NCBI GenBank assembly: GCA_949126835.1
Contig: OX421497.1
Location: 49,113,474-49,177,473, forward strand
Reading direction: 5' to 3'
From: Anisus vortex
Lineage: Eukaryota; Mollusca; Gastropoda; Planorbidae
Length of the DNA: 64,000 bases
The translations under genes were made by a program, and so were the position numbers. This document shows positions 50,101-55,930 of this stretch, piece by piece (position 1 is the first letter of the stretch; every line of letters begins with the position of its first letter). The notes below the pieces were generated by a model that worked only from the letters and a program-made list of their open reading frames with translations, did not search any database and was not told the origin of the DNA.

Positions 50101-53100
50101 CAAACTCCAGAATTCACAGAGGAAGTGTGAATTACAATTAAACCCTTAAAAACCGATTCTCTGCACTACAACCAGATGATACTGAGGAAAGCATAGACAA
50201 AACCTGGGATAACTTCAAAGAAATTTTTATAGGAACTTGTACTAAGACCTGCCCCAAAAAACAAAAAACATTGGATTAGCGACGAGACATGGCAAATAAT
50301 TGAAGACAGGAAACATGCAAAACAAACAGTAAACCAAGCTAAATCAAGAAAACATAAATAACTAACACAACAAGAGTATCATACAATTTCAAAAGAGGTC
50401 TCAAAAATGCTTAGACATGATAAAAGAATATTTTATAATAAACTAGCTGAACAAGCAGAAGAAGCAGCAGGAAAAGGAGACCTAAAAGAGTTATATAAAA
50501 TTACTAAACTCTTGAGTGGCAAGAACGCTAACTACAATGTGCCAGTCCGAGACAAACAAGTTTAACTCCTCTCTTCCATAGATGACAAGCTCAGAAAATG
50601 GAAAGAATACTTCCAGGAAGTGCTAAACAGACCAACCCCTCTAAATCCACCGATCTGACCACAGGAAAAACACTGGACATGGAAGAAATATCCAAAGAAG
50701 AAATAGAGAAGGCCATCAATCAAATGAAGACAGGCAAAGCAGCAGACATAGACGGTACCACCTGAGGTTTTAAAAGAAGGAGGAGCTGAAATTGTTAACC
50801 AACTCCACAATATCTTTAATAAAATTTGGTCACCCGAAACCCCTCCTGCAGAATGGAAAAAAAGGCCTACAGATTAAAATTCCAAAGAATGGGGATCTGT
50901 CAAAATGTGATAAATGGCGAGGAATTACCCTACTCTCAGTAACAAGCAAGGTCTTCAGCAGAACAATACTCAACAGAATGAAAGAAGCCTGCGATGATCT
51001 CCTAAGAGAAGAACAGGCTGGGTTCAGAAGAGGAAGTTCATGCATTGACCAGATAGCAACACTCCGGATCATTATAGAACAATCTATTGAATGGCAATCT
51101 CCAATCTATGCTACATTTGTGGACTTTGAAAAGGCTTTTGATAGCATTAATAGAGAGACAATATGGTCAATCATGAAGCACTATGGAATACCTAATAAAA
51201 TAATAACCATCATCAAAAGTCTCTATGAAAACTTTACCTGCCAAACAGTACCTAATGGTAAGATGTCAGATGAATTCCATGTTACAACTGGAGTCAAGCA
51301 AGGATGTCTCCTTTCACCACTTCTGTTCCTTCTAGTACTAGACTGGGTCACAAAAGAAGCTTATGCTAACTCAGGAAAAGGAATACAATGGACCCTAATG
51401 CAAAAACTAGAAGACTTAGAGTTAGCGGATGACCTGGCCATTCTGTCCCACAGATTACAAGATATGCAAGAGAAGATCACAGCTTTGAGTGAGACTGGAA
51501 AAAGAGCAGGGCTCAGTATAAACCATCAAAAAACAAAATTTGAAAACAAACCACCAACAAGATGGCGACAGACAAGTAGAAAACCAAAGCTTAGACCAAG
51601 TGAATCACTTTGTATACCTTTGGAAGTGTGGTCAGTGCATCAGGAGGAGCAGACGAGGACATCGAACATTGAATAAATTTGGCGCGACAAGCCTTTGCCA
51701 ACTTGAAACAAGTCTGGAGATCTACATACATTTCTGTCAAAACTAAAGTAAGCATCTTTAACACAAACATTAAAACGGTCCTACTTTATGGGTCCAAAAC
51801 ATGGCAAACAACAGAGATAACTAAAAATAGACTCCAGACCTTTGTTAACAGATGCCTAAGAAATATACTCAAAATAAAATGGTTCGACAAGGTAGAAAAC
51901 TCCAAGCTGTGGGAGAGGTGTGGACAAAGAACAGTAGAACAACAAATCACGGAAAGAAAGTGGAGATGGATTGGACACACCCTCAGGAAAGATAACAACA
52001 ACAGAGCTAGACAGGCCTTAGAGTGGAATCCCCAGGGTAAACAGCATAGAGGAAGACCCAAGCGAACATGGAGACGAAGCATATTGGATGAAACCAAAAG
52101 AACTGGAAAGAGCTGGGAAGAATTGAAGAGACTAGCAAGAGACCGTGAAGAGTGGCGTGCTTTGACAGAGGCCCTATGTTCCACAAGGAACCCAAAGGAC
52201 AGATGATGATGATATATATATAAATACAGCATGTTTATTTATGTTCAATATGTTTGTCAATATGAAGTCCTTTTTTGTAAAAATGTCAGATTTTTATGTC
52301 TCTATTTGTTGTGATTGATTGATTGTGGTGCATTTGAAAATGTATTTCAGTATAAAGTTTGATAAATTCACACTAGATTGAGTGTTCATAAAATAATATT
52401 TTCCCTACTTTATGTACATTTGTTATGTATCGTAGGTCACATTTTCTTAGGATTTTAATCCATTGAAGTCAGCCATTCTGCTCAGCAGTAAATTAATAAA
52501 TGACTGGTTTGTTAGTAGCATTCAAAACTTTTCTGGTTAGTAGATAAACATTTTACCTACCGTAAATACTTGCATATAAGTCACACTGGTGGATAAATCG
52601 CACCCCTAGTTAAAGATTATTTTTCTTATATTTCAATCAAAAGTAGGGGTGCAACTTATACAGTGGACATAGTTTTGAAAAAGTTGCATTAAGTTGCAAA
52701 TATCACCTGTATCCAGGGCAGTGGAGTTGGAGGAAATTTGGTGTACCTGGAGTCGGCAAACATTGCCCCGACTCCTACTAAATTTAGATTGGAGTTTTAA
52801 AAAAAAGCAAGTTTAACTGTCCCAATTCTCAAAAAGTTATTATTAATGACTTCTCTACTGTAAGAATAAAGACCAATGTATGCAGTGCATCACATAAACG
52901 CAATACGAACACGTTAACTTCTGCCCCCAGCAAACAATGGAGCATGAGCCAAAGTTGGCACTTTTTATGGGATTAATTAAAAAAATGAAAAGGTCTATAG
53001 TCTATAGTTGCCTCTTCGGTAATCATCCTCCTAATCCGATCCTACCTTACTCTTACTGTCGATGTCAGTAAATGTTTGTTGACTTAGGATAAGTGCAATG

Positions 53101-53971
53101 GCCTTAGGCCTTAGGCAACTTAAGTTTAGTTTAGTTAGCTGAATTCTAATACTAATATTCTAATGACTAATGAATTCTAATGATAGTTGGAAAGGCCTGC
53201 AAGTTTAAGTCTAATTTAATACTAATTACTATAAAGTAAAGTAAAAAAAAGTATGTAAGTAGGCCTACCCCAGTAAGCAGTAAGTAGTCAGTAGTAGTAC
53301 CAGTAGTCTGTAGTCAGTAGGCTACCGCCTACGCCTACAGACTACACTACACTAAAACTACAGGCCTACTACAGTCTACATCTATCATCTAGTCAATCTA
53401 GTCTCTAGAATCTAGATCTAGACTAGGACTATACTTATACTATATTTATATCTGACTAGTCTATACTATTACTATACTAGCCTATATCATAGTATATCTA
53501 TACTCTATACTATAATCACTATGTGACTTATATCATAATAATCTATATTGACTAAGCCCTATCCCCTATACTTATAATATAACTATAGACTATAGTCACT
53601 ATAGTTTAGACTACTGGTCACTACTAACTACTATTACTTACTATACTATTTACTATATAATATAGTATATTACTATACTTAGACTATACTGTATACTGTA
53701 TTAACTGTATACTATATACTATATATATAGCCTACTATATGATACTATATCAGTATATCATCTACTCATGCAGAACTAACAAAAAAGTCCATTGTCATTG
53801 TCTTCAACATTTCTTTGACATAATTGGATAGACAAAAAATCATACCTCATCATAGAATTCTGAAAATGCTGCTTCGACGTGCACTTTTACGTCAGTTGGT
53901 GGCCCAATCGAAGAACCGCTACTTTCACCTCCTTGACAGTTATTGTTTAGGGACGCCATGTCTGTCGCCAT
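23062..53971 (-). CDS. DNAJC8: DnaJ homolog subfamily C member 8, complete, nine coding exons
   Basis: DNAJC8 (SPF31) is a nuclear, spliceosome-associated J-domain co-chaperone. The exons are 53971-53846, 48190-48089, 46797-46741, 38439-38373, 37170-37076, 35343-35272, 32089-31998, 31909-31834 and 23169-23062. They total 795 nt, giving 264 residues (human protein 253). All eight introns are GT-AG and the phases join without error. The N-terminal tail is Gly/Ser-rich. Conserved blocks follow: EKRDSVLTSKQQI and LTRPGATYFNLNPYD, J domain about residues 69-130 with HPD at 101-103, KKKQLKKEGKP, a charged helix, EKEWQKNFEESRTGRVDSWR, and a basic tail. There are two possible starts (codons 1 and 5); the first has A at -3. 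Introns are 5655, 1291, 8301, 1202, 1732, 3182, 88 and 8664 bp and are filled with minisatellites and transposons. No coding damage is seen. Confidence 0.95.
23170..24340. other. DNAJC8 intron 8, distal part
   Basis: AT-rich intron DNA. No coding similarity or tandem array seen. Confidence 0.5.
24340..24505 (-). repeat. Decayed tRNA-type SINE fragment
   Basis: Shares CTTCACCAGTTTCTGTGGC, then TGTGTAATCAGCAC, then AAATCCTGGCTTGTACCAG with the intact SINE at 35391-35677, in the same order and orientation but heavily diverged and without a recognisable head. Confidence 0.65.
24535..24775. repeat. 31-bp minisatellite (about 8 copies)
   Basis: Unit AACTCCTAACACCTGCCAAC followed by TACAAAACTTC, with C/T variation in the last triplet and G/A in CCTGCC. 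Confidence 0.95.
24960..25870 (+). pseudogene. LINE RNase H domain remnant, internally expanded
   Basis: Plus-strand fragments read in RNase H order. GVLVLYPG (about 24979-25070, triplicated in ~36-bp units) resembles the first strand. AEMEAIRHAIRVIWKWFEE (about 25130-25185) resembles the strand/helix with the second catalytic acid. LFTDALSVLQAIDG (about 25665-25705) matches the third catalytic Asp region. VNLQWILGHEG (about 25775-25805) matches the final strand before the last acid. Stops and frameshifts show it is dead. RNase H of this kind occurs in I-group LINEs; clade not determined. A 19-bp array splits it. Confidence 0.7.
25195..25690. repeat. 19-bp minisatellite seeded from RNase H motif codons
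   Basis: About 26 imperfect copies of TAGAGCTGTCTTCACTGAA, with 16-bp variants lacking part of the AATA. The terminal unit runs into GCTCTCTTCACTGATGCACT, which encodes A-L-F-T-D-A of the RNase H catalytic motif. The unit core GCTGTCTTCACTGA is thus a copy of the codons for A-V-F-T-(D/E). Confidence 0.85.
26031..26421 (+). repeat. 5' LTR (391 bp)
   Basis: Starts TGTAGCG, ends GTAACA. Preceded by GTGTT. Confidence 0.95.
26425..26442 (+). other. Putative primer-binding site
   Basis: TGGCAGCCCAACATG begins three bases after the 5' LTR. The TGG fits a tRNA 3' CCA end. The tRNA species is not assigned. A related stretch (CAGCCTAACGTGAAAT) repeats just downstream. Confidence 0.55.
26477..28351 (+). 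CDS. Gag-protease polyprotein, running into integrase N-terminal remnant
   Basis: 624-codon open frame. Residues 1-45 form a Lys/Glu-rich coiled coil. About residues 75-255 form a gag-like helical region. Two CCHC zinc knuckles follow, at residue 276 (CFICGKENHLARNC) and residue 299 (CYICKSHYHNDREC). A retropepsin-like active site DSGSS lies at residue 376, where DTG is more usual. A charged linker leads to residues resembling the start of the integrase zinc-binding domain (VVIPMKYRGMILDLAHS). There homology stops and the last ~17 residues are out of frame relative to the integrase core, which continues in another frame. Packaging and polyprotein processing are the expected roles. Confidence 0.88.
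   Translation: MHNKSEEREFEEKAKDKEKAEKEKERESKERELKLQLEILNRQAEINMNVGIVSAPLVVGGRREDRGLLNAMARFTMQTYNEKVCDIDTYIRKFEREIELNRFLEDHWSGLLGRGFSSEIPSKICLEQKEYIHAKTQLLIHYGSTEANYRKKFFEIVLNQSSDPRDYFDMLENALDKWLQCAKVNNTVEDLKRFFIMDRAIHTLDTGLKAFIQERVPKTIDESVKLIRNYKLAHPNAPVSNKDISQEIVCFSRYNNNQPMRRVRRKSLDGRKGFQCFICGKENHLARNCRDRTQRKTYCYICKSHYHNDRECKQNNGSVGNKGSNYFGNDKDRKDHRKHKENRNGNDHCNAIVSGKQGIQLYPGYVNNRPVNTLRDSGSSVVCLKSEFVRADQYTGDFGKCQSFDGRYINLPKAYVDIDTPFLKGNILTYVVERAPIDLIVGNVEGVKCCSDEEIEKWKEENCTGIHRSSEKECHSNMIVSHELVSDNSVAIEQCEHITDSNEMDQGDREVENIKESENNINNNVIEGDINSLQIDKMTLAREQREDPELEGLFKAAMKTNKSGGKAHFIIDKETNILIRIAHDEGKDLKQVVIPMKYRGMILDLAHSWWIFVLDGLRLFHLKE
28300..29268 (+). CDS. Integrase core and C-terminal domain, 5'-deleted
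   Basis: 322 codons starting within what should be the catalytic core (MVDICSRWVEAIPL). The second catalytic Asp (D42, SDRGTQF) and the Glu (E78, GMCERFNKT) are present with exactly 35 residues between them, the D35E spacing. The zinc-binding HHCC domain and first catalytic Asp are missing, consistent with an internal deletion at the junction with the gag-protease frame. The C-terminal domain includes FFTQWLGPYKV, a GPF/Y-like module. It ends at TAA 29266-29268; the same frame continues into RT (DLPGHTRVIEHDI), so this TAA is a nonsense mutation or a recoding site. Confidence 0.9.
   Translation: MVDICSRWVEAIPLKRIEAKDITQCLYLIFTRIGFPNEVISDRGTQFTSSLTKEFLEMFGVKQKFTTPYHPQCNGMCERFNKTLKESLSKISNDKPKDWDLVIPSILFSYRETKHESTGFSPFQLVYGANPRGPMAIFKDLVDSGEKGNDKSAYEMVIETRENIIKSCEIANKNTEKKHMMCYDRINKNRKLRVLKPDDLVLVLLPSKENKFFTQWLGPYKVTRQINDVDYEVLVKDKLKVLHIDLLKKYFEEPLEIVSGQDTNGRLCCGILVEDGEEEDTKVIQTVEIKKKQSEKDVDLSKLEVDKRLKVKELMQEYEEIF
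29308..30579 (+). CDS. Reverse transcriptase and RNase H
   Basis: Open frame of 423 codons in the same frame as the integrase; homology starts about 13 codons before this Met. RT motifs in order: YASPMVLIRKKDGTLRLCVDY, FTKLDMSKGYYQI, FGLVNAPATFNRMM, FYLDDICIFS (YLDD from residue 157) and FLGHKI. RNase H follows, with FVLCTDASNTAVAGC, ATVEKEGLAIVW and LCTDHAPLAF. It ends GKQNIVADCLSR, the usual end of a Ty3/gypsy pol RNase H. No integrase lies downstream, where ordinary Ty3/gypsy elements carry it. No damage is visible within this part. Confidence 0.95.
   Translation: MLTDNKPIRMKQYPVPIHFEKELKKEIDELLLMGMIEPSDSPYASPMVLIRKKDGTLRLCVDYRKLNKITQFDAYPMGHMEVMFTKLANARIFTKLDMSKGYYQISLTDRSKPFTSFITPFGLFQWNVMSFGLVNAPATFNRMMNTLFGHRDDVIFYLDDICIFSNSWEEHLKSLKESFQILRDNNLTIKPTKIEIGLEEITFLGHKIAGNSIKPLDETVSRILNIQIPKTKKEVRSLLGLCNFYRKFISNFANITDPLTKLIKKGEPNKIKWSEECNRALELIQKVFSNKPILRIPDVNKPFVLCTDASNTAVAGCLAQEYNGILHPVQYISRKLRKGELRYATVEKEGLAIVWSIIKFDRYLLGVHFTLCTDHAPLAFITSKKLKNGRVDRWSLILQDYNFTVQTIPGKQNIVADCLSRCT
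30580..31388 (+). other. 3' untranslated part of the LTR element
   Basis: About 800 bases between RNase H and the polypurine tract without a substantial frame. No envelope or chromodomain sequence seen. Confidence 0.7.
31389..31403 (+). other. Polypurine tract
   Basis: AGGGGGTGAAGGGGG ends three bases before the 3' LTR, where plus-strand priming is expected; one T interrupts it. Confidence 0.7.
31407..31797 (+). repeat. 3' LTR (391 bp)
   Basis: Same length as the 5' LTR. Differences seen include GAGGCC/GAGACC, AATAGAT/AATAGTT, TACTAG/TACTAC and GAGAAG/GAGCAG, about 1%. Followed by GTGTT. Confidence 0.95.
31834..31909 (-). CDS. DNAJC8: DNAJC8 exon 8
   Basis: One base plus 25 codons, a Lys/Glu-rich helix ending EKEWQKNFE. 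Acceptor ATTTAAG, donor GTGAGA. An LTR retrotransposon lies about 30 bases into the following intron. Intron 7, upstream, is only 88 bp. Confidence 0.95.
31998..32089 (-). CDS. DNAJC8: DNAJC8 exon 7
   Basis: 30 codons plus two bases, YKHAIYVQTCKLFADLERL then RQEREAKDMHD, matching the human YKQTMKLFAELE...EREAKEMHE block. Acceptor TTTACAG, donor GTAAGT. Confidence 0.95.
32333..32870 (+). repeat. Dispersed repeat R1, copy 2
   Basis: Diverged relative of 16757-17218 (see there). Contains an internal near-triplication of GAGGTAGAAAGGATGATGCT at about 32512-32660. It ends near CCCAGACAGATC, equivalent to CCCGCACAGAG in copy 1. Located in DNAJC8 intron 6. Confidence 0.7.
32875..33112 (-). repeat. 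tRNA-derived SINE, family S1
   Basis: On the minus strand the head reads GCTGGCCTAGCGGTTAG (A-box TGGCCTAGCGG) and CGGGTTCTAGCCC (B-box). The body contains CCCTGCAGGAGTTTTGGGC, and the 3' end is AGCGCTATATAAGTAACCAA with an (AATTT)-rich tail. The same head and body recur at 46466 and 63667. Confidence 0.85.
33540..35271 (-). repeat. 38-bp minisatellite made from the exon 6 / 5' splice-site junction (~46 copies)
   Basis: On the gene (minus) strand each unit contains GAAGAT(C/G)ATATAGAGAAG followed by GTAATTATAAAC and a short linker ATT(A/T)GAAT. The first block is the last 18 coding bases of exon 6 (codons E-D-D-I-E-K), exact in the GATGAT units and with one substitution in the commoner GATCAT units. 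The second block begins with the authentic donor GTAATTATAAA. Shorter units lack four bases (GATC/GATG). By eye I count about 46 copies, most retaining AAG|GTAATT. The array begins directly at the exon 6 boundary and fills over half of intron 6. Confidence 0.95.
35272..35343 (-). CDS. DNAJC8: DNAJC8 exon 6 (source of the intron-6 minisatellite)
   Basis: 24 codons, IRQKKKQLKKEGKP followed by QDVPEDDIEK, phase 0. Acceptor GTAACAG; donor AAG|GTAATT. The last 18 coding bases and the first ~11 intron bases recur about 46 times immediately downstream (see 33540-35271). Confidence 0.95.
35391..35677 (-). repeat. tRNA-derived SINE, family S2, full length with 13-bp TSD
   Basis: The element is flanked by a perfect 13-bp duplication, ACATTAGGCAATA, at 35378-35390 and 35678-35690. 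On the minus strand it starts GGGGCACAGTAGCCGAGCGG (A-box TAGCCGAGCGG), with B-box GGTTTGAATCC at 35623-35613. The body includes TGATGGGTACCTGACC and GGCCACACAATCAC, and it ends in a TTAC/CTTA-type tail. The duplication shows LINE-mediated retrotransposition. Located in DNAJC8 intron 5. Confidence 0.92.
35691..37075. other. DNAJC8 intron 5, remainder
   Basis: AT-rich, with a poly-G run (about 36133-36150) and homopolymer tracts. No coding or repeat structure recognised. Confidence 0.5.
37076..37170 (-). CDS. DNAJC8: DNAJC8 exon 5
   Basis: Completes the J domain: AVNKAYKTLENEE, then KEIVEEAKTRTDEM. Acceptor TTGAAAG, donor GTAAGT. Confidence 0.92.
37352..37402. repeat. Terminal fragment of the TACCGTATATACTCGC element family
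   Basis: TACCGTTACTCTTGTATAAG followed by CCGCACCGGTGGATAAGTTGCACCCC matches one end of the element at 46904-47982. It directly abuts the 79-bp array. Confidence 0.65.
37405..38273. repeat. 79-bp minisatellite (11 copies)
   Basis: Eleven units of 79 bp starting CACCTATGTATGCCATGTTT. Unit 1 differs at several sites (CTCCACTCTC, CTACTACAAGCC); the other ten are almost identical. It fills most of DNAJC8 intron 4. Since 79 is not a multiple of 3, all three frames stay open; these are not genes. Confidence 0.97.
38373..38439 (-). CDS. DNAJC8: DNAJC8 exon 4 (HPD motif)
   Basis: 22 codons plus one base: MSILVHPDKNPDD and ERSQKSFE. It carries the HPD tripeptide needed to stimulate Hsp70 ATPase. Acceptor TCCCTAG, donor GTATGA. 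Confidence 0.95.
38614..46284. repeat. 22-bp minisatellite, 7.7 kb, about 348 copies, higher-order structured
   Basis: Unit CATACACACTCCACAAACATGA with variants CCATAAAC, AACACTA, AACACGA, ACGCATTCC and AACACTTC. It occupies about 92% of DNAJC8 intron 3. Segmental duplications are visible: 41348-41652 recurs at 42074-42378 (offset 726 = 33 units), and the rare unit CACACGACACAAACATGA occurs at 41289, 43841 and 45271 (offsets 2552 and 1430, exactly 116 and 65 units). The Cys/Val/Met-rich open frames on the minus strand are period artefacts. Confidence 0.97.
46466..46605 (+). repeat. tRNA-derived SINE, family S1 (second copy)
   Basis: AGATGGTCCTGCGGTTAC head, CAGACTGTCAACC, B-box GGGTTCTAGCCC and body CACCCTGCAGGAATTTTGGG match the SINE at 32875-33112. 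The 3' part is truncated or diverged. DNAJC8 intron 3. Confidence 0.8.
46741..46797 (-). CDS. DNAJC8: DNAJC8 exon 3
   Basis: 19 codons, VLQIDPDTPLADVKKRYRQ, forming J-domain helices I-II. Acceptor CTTTAAG, donor GTACAT. Confidence 0.95.
46904..47982. mobile_element. TIR DNA transposon, non-autonomous, ~1.08 kb (family T1, copy A)
   Basis: The ends are inverted repeats: TACCGTATATACTCGCTTAT followed by AAGTCGCAC at the left, with the complement of TACCATATATACTCGCGTAT followed by AAGTCGCAC at the right. The terminal TA on each side may be target sequence. No transposase frame is seen. The interior (GATGTAGAATTACTAGG, GCGTAGGCCTACATTTTACAT, CAACAATGTTAATGGTAAT) matches copy B at 61935. It fills most of DNAJC8 intron 2. 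Confidence 0.8.
48089..48190 (-). CDS. DNAJC8: DNAJC8 exon 2
   Basis: 34 codons, phase 0 at both ends, acceptor TCATGTAG, donor GTAAGC. Encodes VKAIEKRDSVLTSKQQ through YFNLNPYD, nearly identical to the human block. Confidence 0.95.
48508..48862. repeat. 34-bp minisatellite (about 10 copies)
   Basis: Unit AAACCTACAAATACTTGTAT followed by AAAGACATAATCAT, highly uniform. In DNAJC8 intron 1, immediately beside the LINE insertion at 48881. Confidence 0.96.
49108..50068 (+). pseudogene. LINE apurinic endonuclease domain (frameshifted)
   Basis: The N-terminal part reads FSLGTWNVRTLLEPGRCAQV and LGLSEVRW in one frame (Asn and Glu motifs of APE). The rest continues in another frame from about 49421: GVALLLNKD, MCYAPTN, LMGDMNAK (catalytic Asp and Asn) and GSDHHLVVAKL (terminal Asp-His). 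It would nick target DNA in target-primed reverse transcription. One frameshift near 49430-49480 separates the two halves. Confidence 0.88.
50690..52206 (+). pseudogene. LINE reverse transcriptase and C-terminal region (broken)
   Basis: RT motifs: CDKWRGITLLSVTSKVFSR, EEQAGFRRGSSCIDQI, FVDFEKAFDSINRET, TGVKQGCLLSPLLF and LADDLAILS (catalytic LADD in place of the usual (Y/F)ADD). A frameshift near 51600-51680 moves the continuation to a frame reading VLLYGSKTW, then RCLRNILKIKW, then WRWIGHTLRK, then GRPKRTWRR, up to the stop at 52206. The N-terminal linker upstream (50070-50690) is also recognisable but full of stops. Confidence 0.88.
52559..52720. repeat. T1 element fragment (copy C)
   Basis: TACCGTAAATACTTGCATAT, then AAGTCACACTGGTGGATAAA, then GTAGGGGTGCAACTTATACA: the T1 end plus internal motifs, truncated. 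DNAJC8 intron 1. Confidence 0.65.
52721..53845. other. DNAJC8 intron 1, proximal part, with CTA/TAG-rich cryptic repeat
   Basis: 52721-52800 resembles a degraded transposon end (GGAGTCGG...CCGACTCC inverted). From about 53230 to 53760 the DNA is a low-complexity mix of CTA, TAGT and TATA words with many short palindromes (CTAGATCTAG, AGTATACT). No exon seen. Confidence 0.6.
53846..53971 (-). CDS. DNAJC8: DNAJC8 exon 1
   Basis: 42 codons from MATDMASLNNN to EAAFSEFYDE, then donor GTATGA. Ser/Gly-rich and variable, as in the family, ending in the conserved acidic helix. Confidence 0.9.
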
Positions 53972-54341
53972 ATTGTTCTATATAAAATATTGGGCGTTCA
54001 ACTTTCAACAATATTAATGTAATGCTATTGGCACGTAAAATAAATAGCAAGCTGTCCAATTTAGCATATTATTGGTTTATCTAATTATTAGTAATTATCT
54101 TATTAGTAATTTTCAAATTTAATGCTAGTGACGTCTAAGCTCTGGGACTGAGACAAAAATATTAAATATCGTGTTCAAATATATAAAAAATAAAAATATA
54201 TCTGCTTTGGGCTAAATTTAATATTTAGATCTATTGATTGCTAGTCTTATCTTATACATTACAGACGCTCCTTCTATAAAGAAGATTATTGCGTCCTACG
54301 CTCATCCGTGGTCCGAGTCTAGTCTTGCATTTTTATTAATG
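53972..54341. other. 5' flank of DNAJC8
   Basis: AT-rich sequence directly upstream of the DNAJC8 start; expected to hold its 5' UTR and promoter. No core element can be supported. Confidence 0.4.
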
Positions 54342-54600
54342 ATATTTAGAAATAACTTTTTTAATTAATTTGATAATGATGGTGGCAAGAATAAAAATAC
54401 TCTATTTATAACTAAGTTCCCATAGTCTTATACATATCTAGTGCTCAATTATAAATACTTTATTGTTCTTAATGTTTTGGTTATTAAAATTTTAAAACAT
54501 ATTTATATTTTTGCATTTTTGGAAACTTAGTTATAAATAGAGTATTTTTATTCTTGCCACCATCATTATCAAATTAATTAAAAAAGTTTTTTCTAAATAA
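54342..54600. mobile_element. Near-perfect palindromic MITE-like element
   Basis: The 79-bp arm at 54342-54420 is inverted at 54521-54600 with only a few mismatches (shared AATTTGATAATGATGGTGGC and AAGAATAAAAATACTC); the spacer is about 100 bp. Such similarity suggests a young element that would form a strong hairpin in RNA or single-stranded DNA. Confidence 0.85.
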
Positions 54601-54839
54601 TCATTGACCAATGCAATTAAAAGCTATATGTGTCAATTCGACCCACTAGTAGATATAAGAAGTATTTAAAAAAAAAAAAAACAAGGTGTATGAGTTACAT
54701 TGTGGCCGAATACAGTTAAAACACGAAGAAGGGATGGCGCTAGTGAAGTGGATAAGTGGATTATGTAATACTGGCCGTCCGATTGCTGGTCTGGGCAGCC
54801 ACGCGTGAACTTCAACTTCAACTAATAAATGTCGGCACA

Positions 54840-55930
54840 CGGGTTTGCAATTGTGCCATATATATCACTATTGGTGGCCAGCCACTAGAAGTAGTTGACG
54901 AGTTCTGCTACCTTGGGGCCAAAATCTCAAGCGATGTGCTTCTAGATGGGGAGACCAACAGTAGAATAGCTAAAGCCATGGGCACTATGGCAAGATAAAA
55001 AAAAACGAGTCTGGATGAACCCACTGCTTACACGTGTTCCACTAAGTCACTAGTTTATCGAACCTGCGTTCTGAGTATCATAGGCCTACCCTGCTGTTCA
55101 GCAGTGAGACATGGAGCACATGATCTGGCAGGAGAGAAAACTGAACACCTTTCACCTCAGGTGTCTCAGACGCATTCAGACATATAAGATGGCAGGACAT
55201 GGTTTCAAATGCAGAGGTCCTACGAAGAGCAGGGTGTCAAGACATCCGCATTAGGCCTACTCTCAGCAACAGACGTCTCAGCTGGCTAGGTCATGTACAC
55301 CGAATGCCACAGGGTAGACTCCAGGAGGACATATAGATCTAATCCTTTACGGAACGTTAGCTTCGGGACAGAGACCTGCTGGACGTCCAAAACTGAGATT
55401 TTGCGGATGTCTGTAAACGTGACATGAAGCACCTCCAAACAGTGCCTTTACAAGCTTATGTGGCGCCCCAGGGCAAACGTTTCAGCACCGCCCCCTTGCA
55501 TACTGTAACTGCTTGTTTAGTGCTATATTTAGACTAGGCTACAATTGCCGCCCCCTGGAAGTGCCGCCCCAGGGCATATGCCCCCTCTGCCCGCCTCTAT
55601 GTGAGGGCACTGCCTCGAAATTGACCCAAATAGTTGGGGGGTCATGGCGCAGGATAGGCCCACCTGGAGGGCAGAAATAAAAAAAAAGTTCCCGGCTTGC
55701 AGGAGAGGAGCGCGCAAGGGAAAAGAAGGTGGAGAAAAATGTGATATTCTCCGCTGCATTCATCTGCAGTCAGTGTGACCGTGTCAGTACTTCCAGGATT
55801 GGCCTCTTTAGCCACATGAGGGCCTGCAAGGGAAATGGATCGTCTTTCGAGACGTAAAACGCCGACGACCAGGGCCCTCGAGAGAAAAAAAAAGATGCCG
55901 GTACGAGATCTTTTCTGGCCCCCCCCCCCC
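54840..55930 (+). pseudogene. LINE C-terminal fragment interrupted by a hAT MITE
   Basis: Degenerate plus-strand matches to a LINE tail, in order: LEVVDEFCYLGAKISSD, then SRIAKAMGTMAR, then RRLSWLGHVHRMPQGRL, then (after the inserted element at 55440-55612) WRAE, and a terminal zinc-finger-like FICSQCDRV...RIGLFSHMRAC. Frameshifts and stops are present. It belongs to a different LINE family from 48881-52213, which lacks the terminal finger. Confidence 0.8.
55440..55612 (+). mobile_element. hAT-type MITE with 8-bp TSD (copy 1, 173 bp)
   Basis: Ends CAGTGCC...GGCACTG, flanked by CCTCCAAA (55432-55439) and CCTCGAAA (55613-55620), an 8-bp duplication with one mismatch. Removing the element and one repeat restores an uninterrupted LINE frame across the junction, which confirms both ends. 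Confidence 0.9.

Larger units (their letters stand above)
48881..52213 (+). mobile_element. APE-type LINE, near full length (3.3 kb), inactive
   Basis: Flanked by the 12-bp direct repeat ATATATATAAAT at 48869-48880 and 52214-52225; it is low-complexity but exact. GC-rich 5' UTR (48881-49130), then endonuclease, RT and a C-terminal region, ending in a (GATGAT) tail. Frameshifts near 49430 and several stops between 50070 and 50790 and at about 51676 show it is dead. Clade is not determined; the WNVRTLLEPGR endonuclease start and GATGAT tail fit an RTE/I-like group. It is antisense in DNAJC8 intron 1. Confidence 0.88.
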
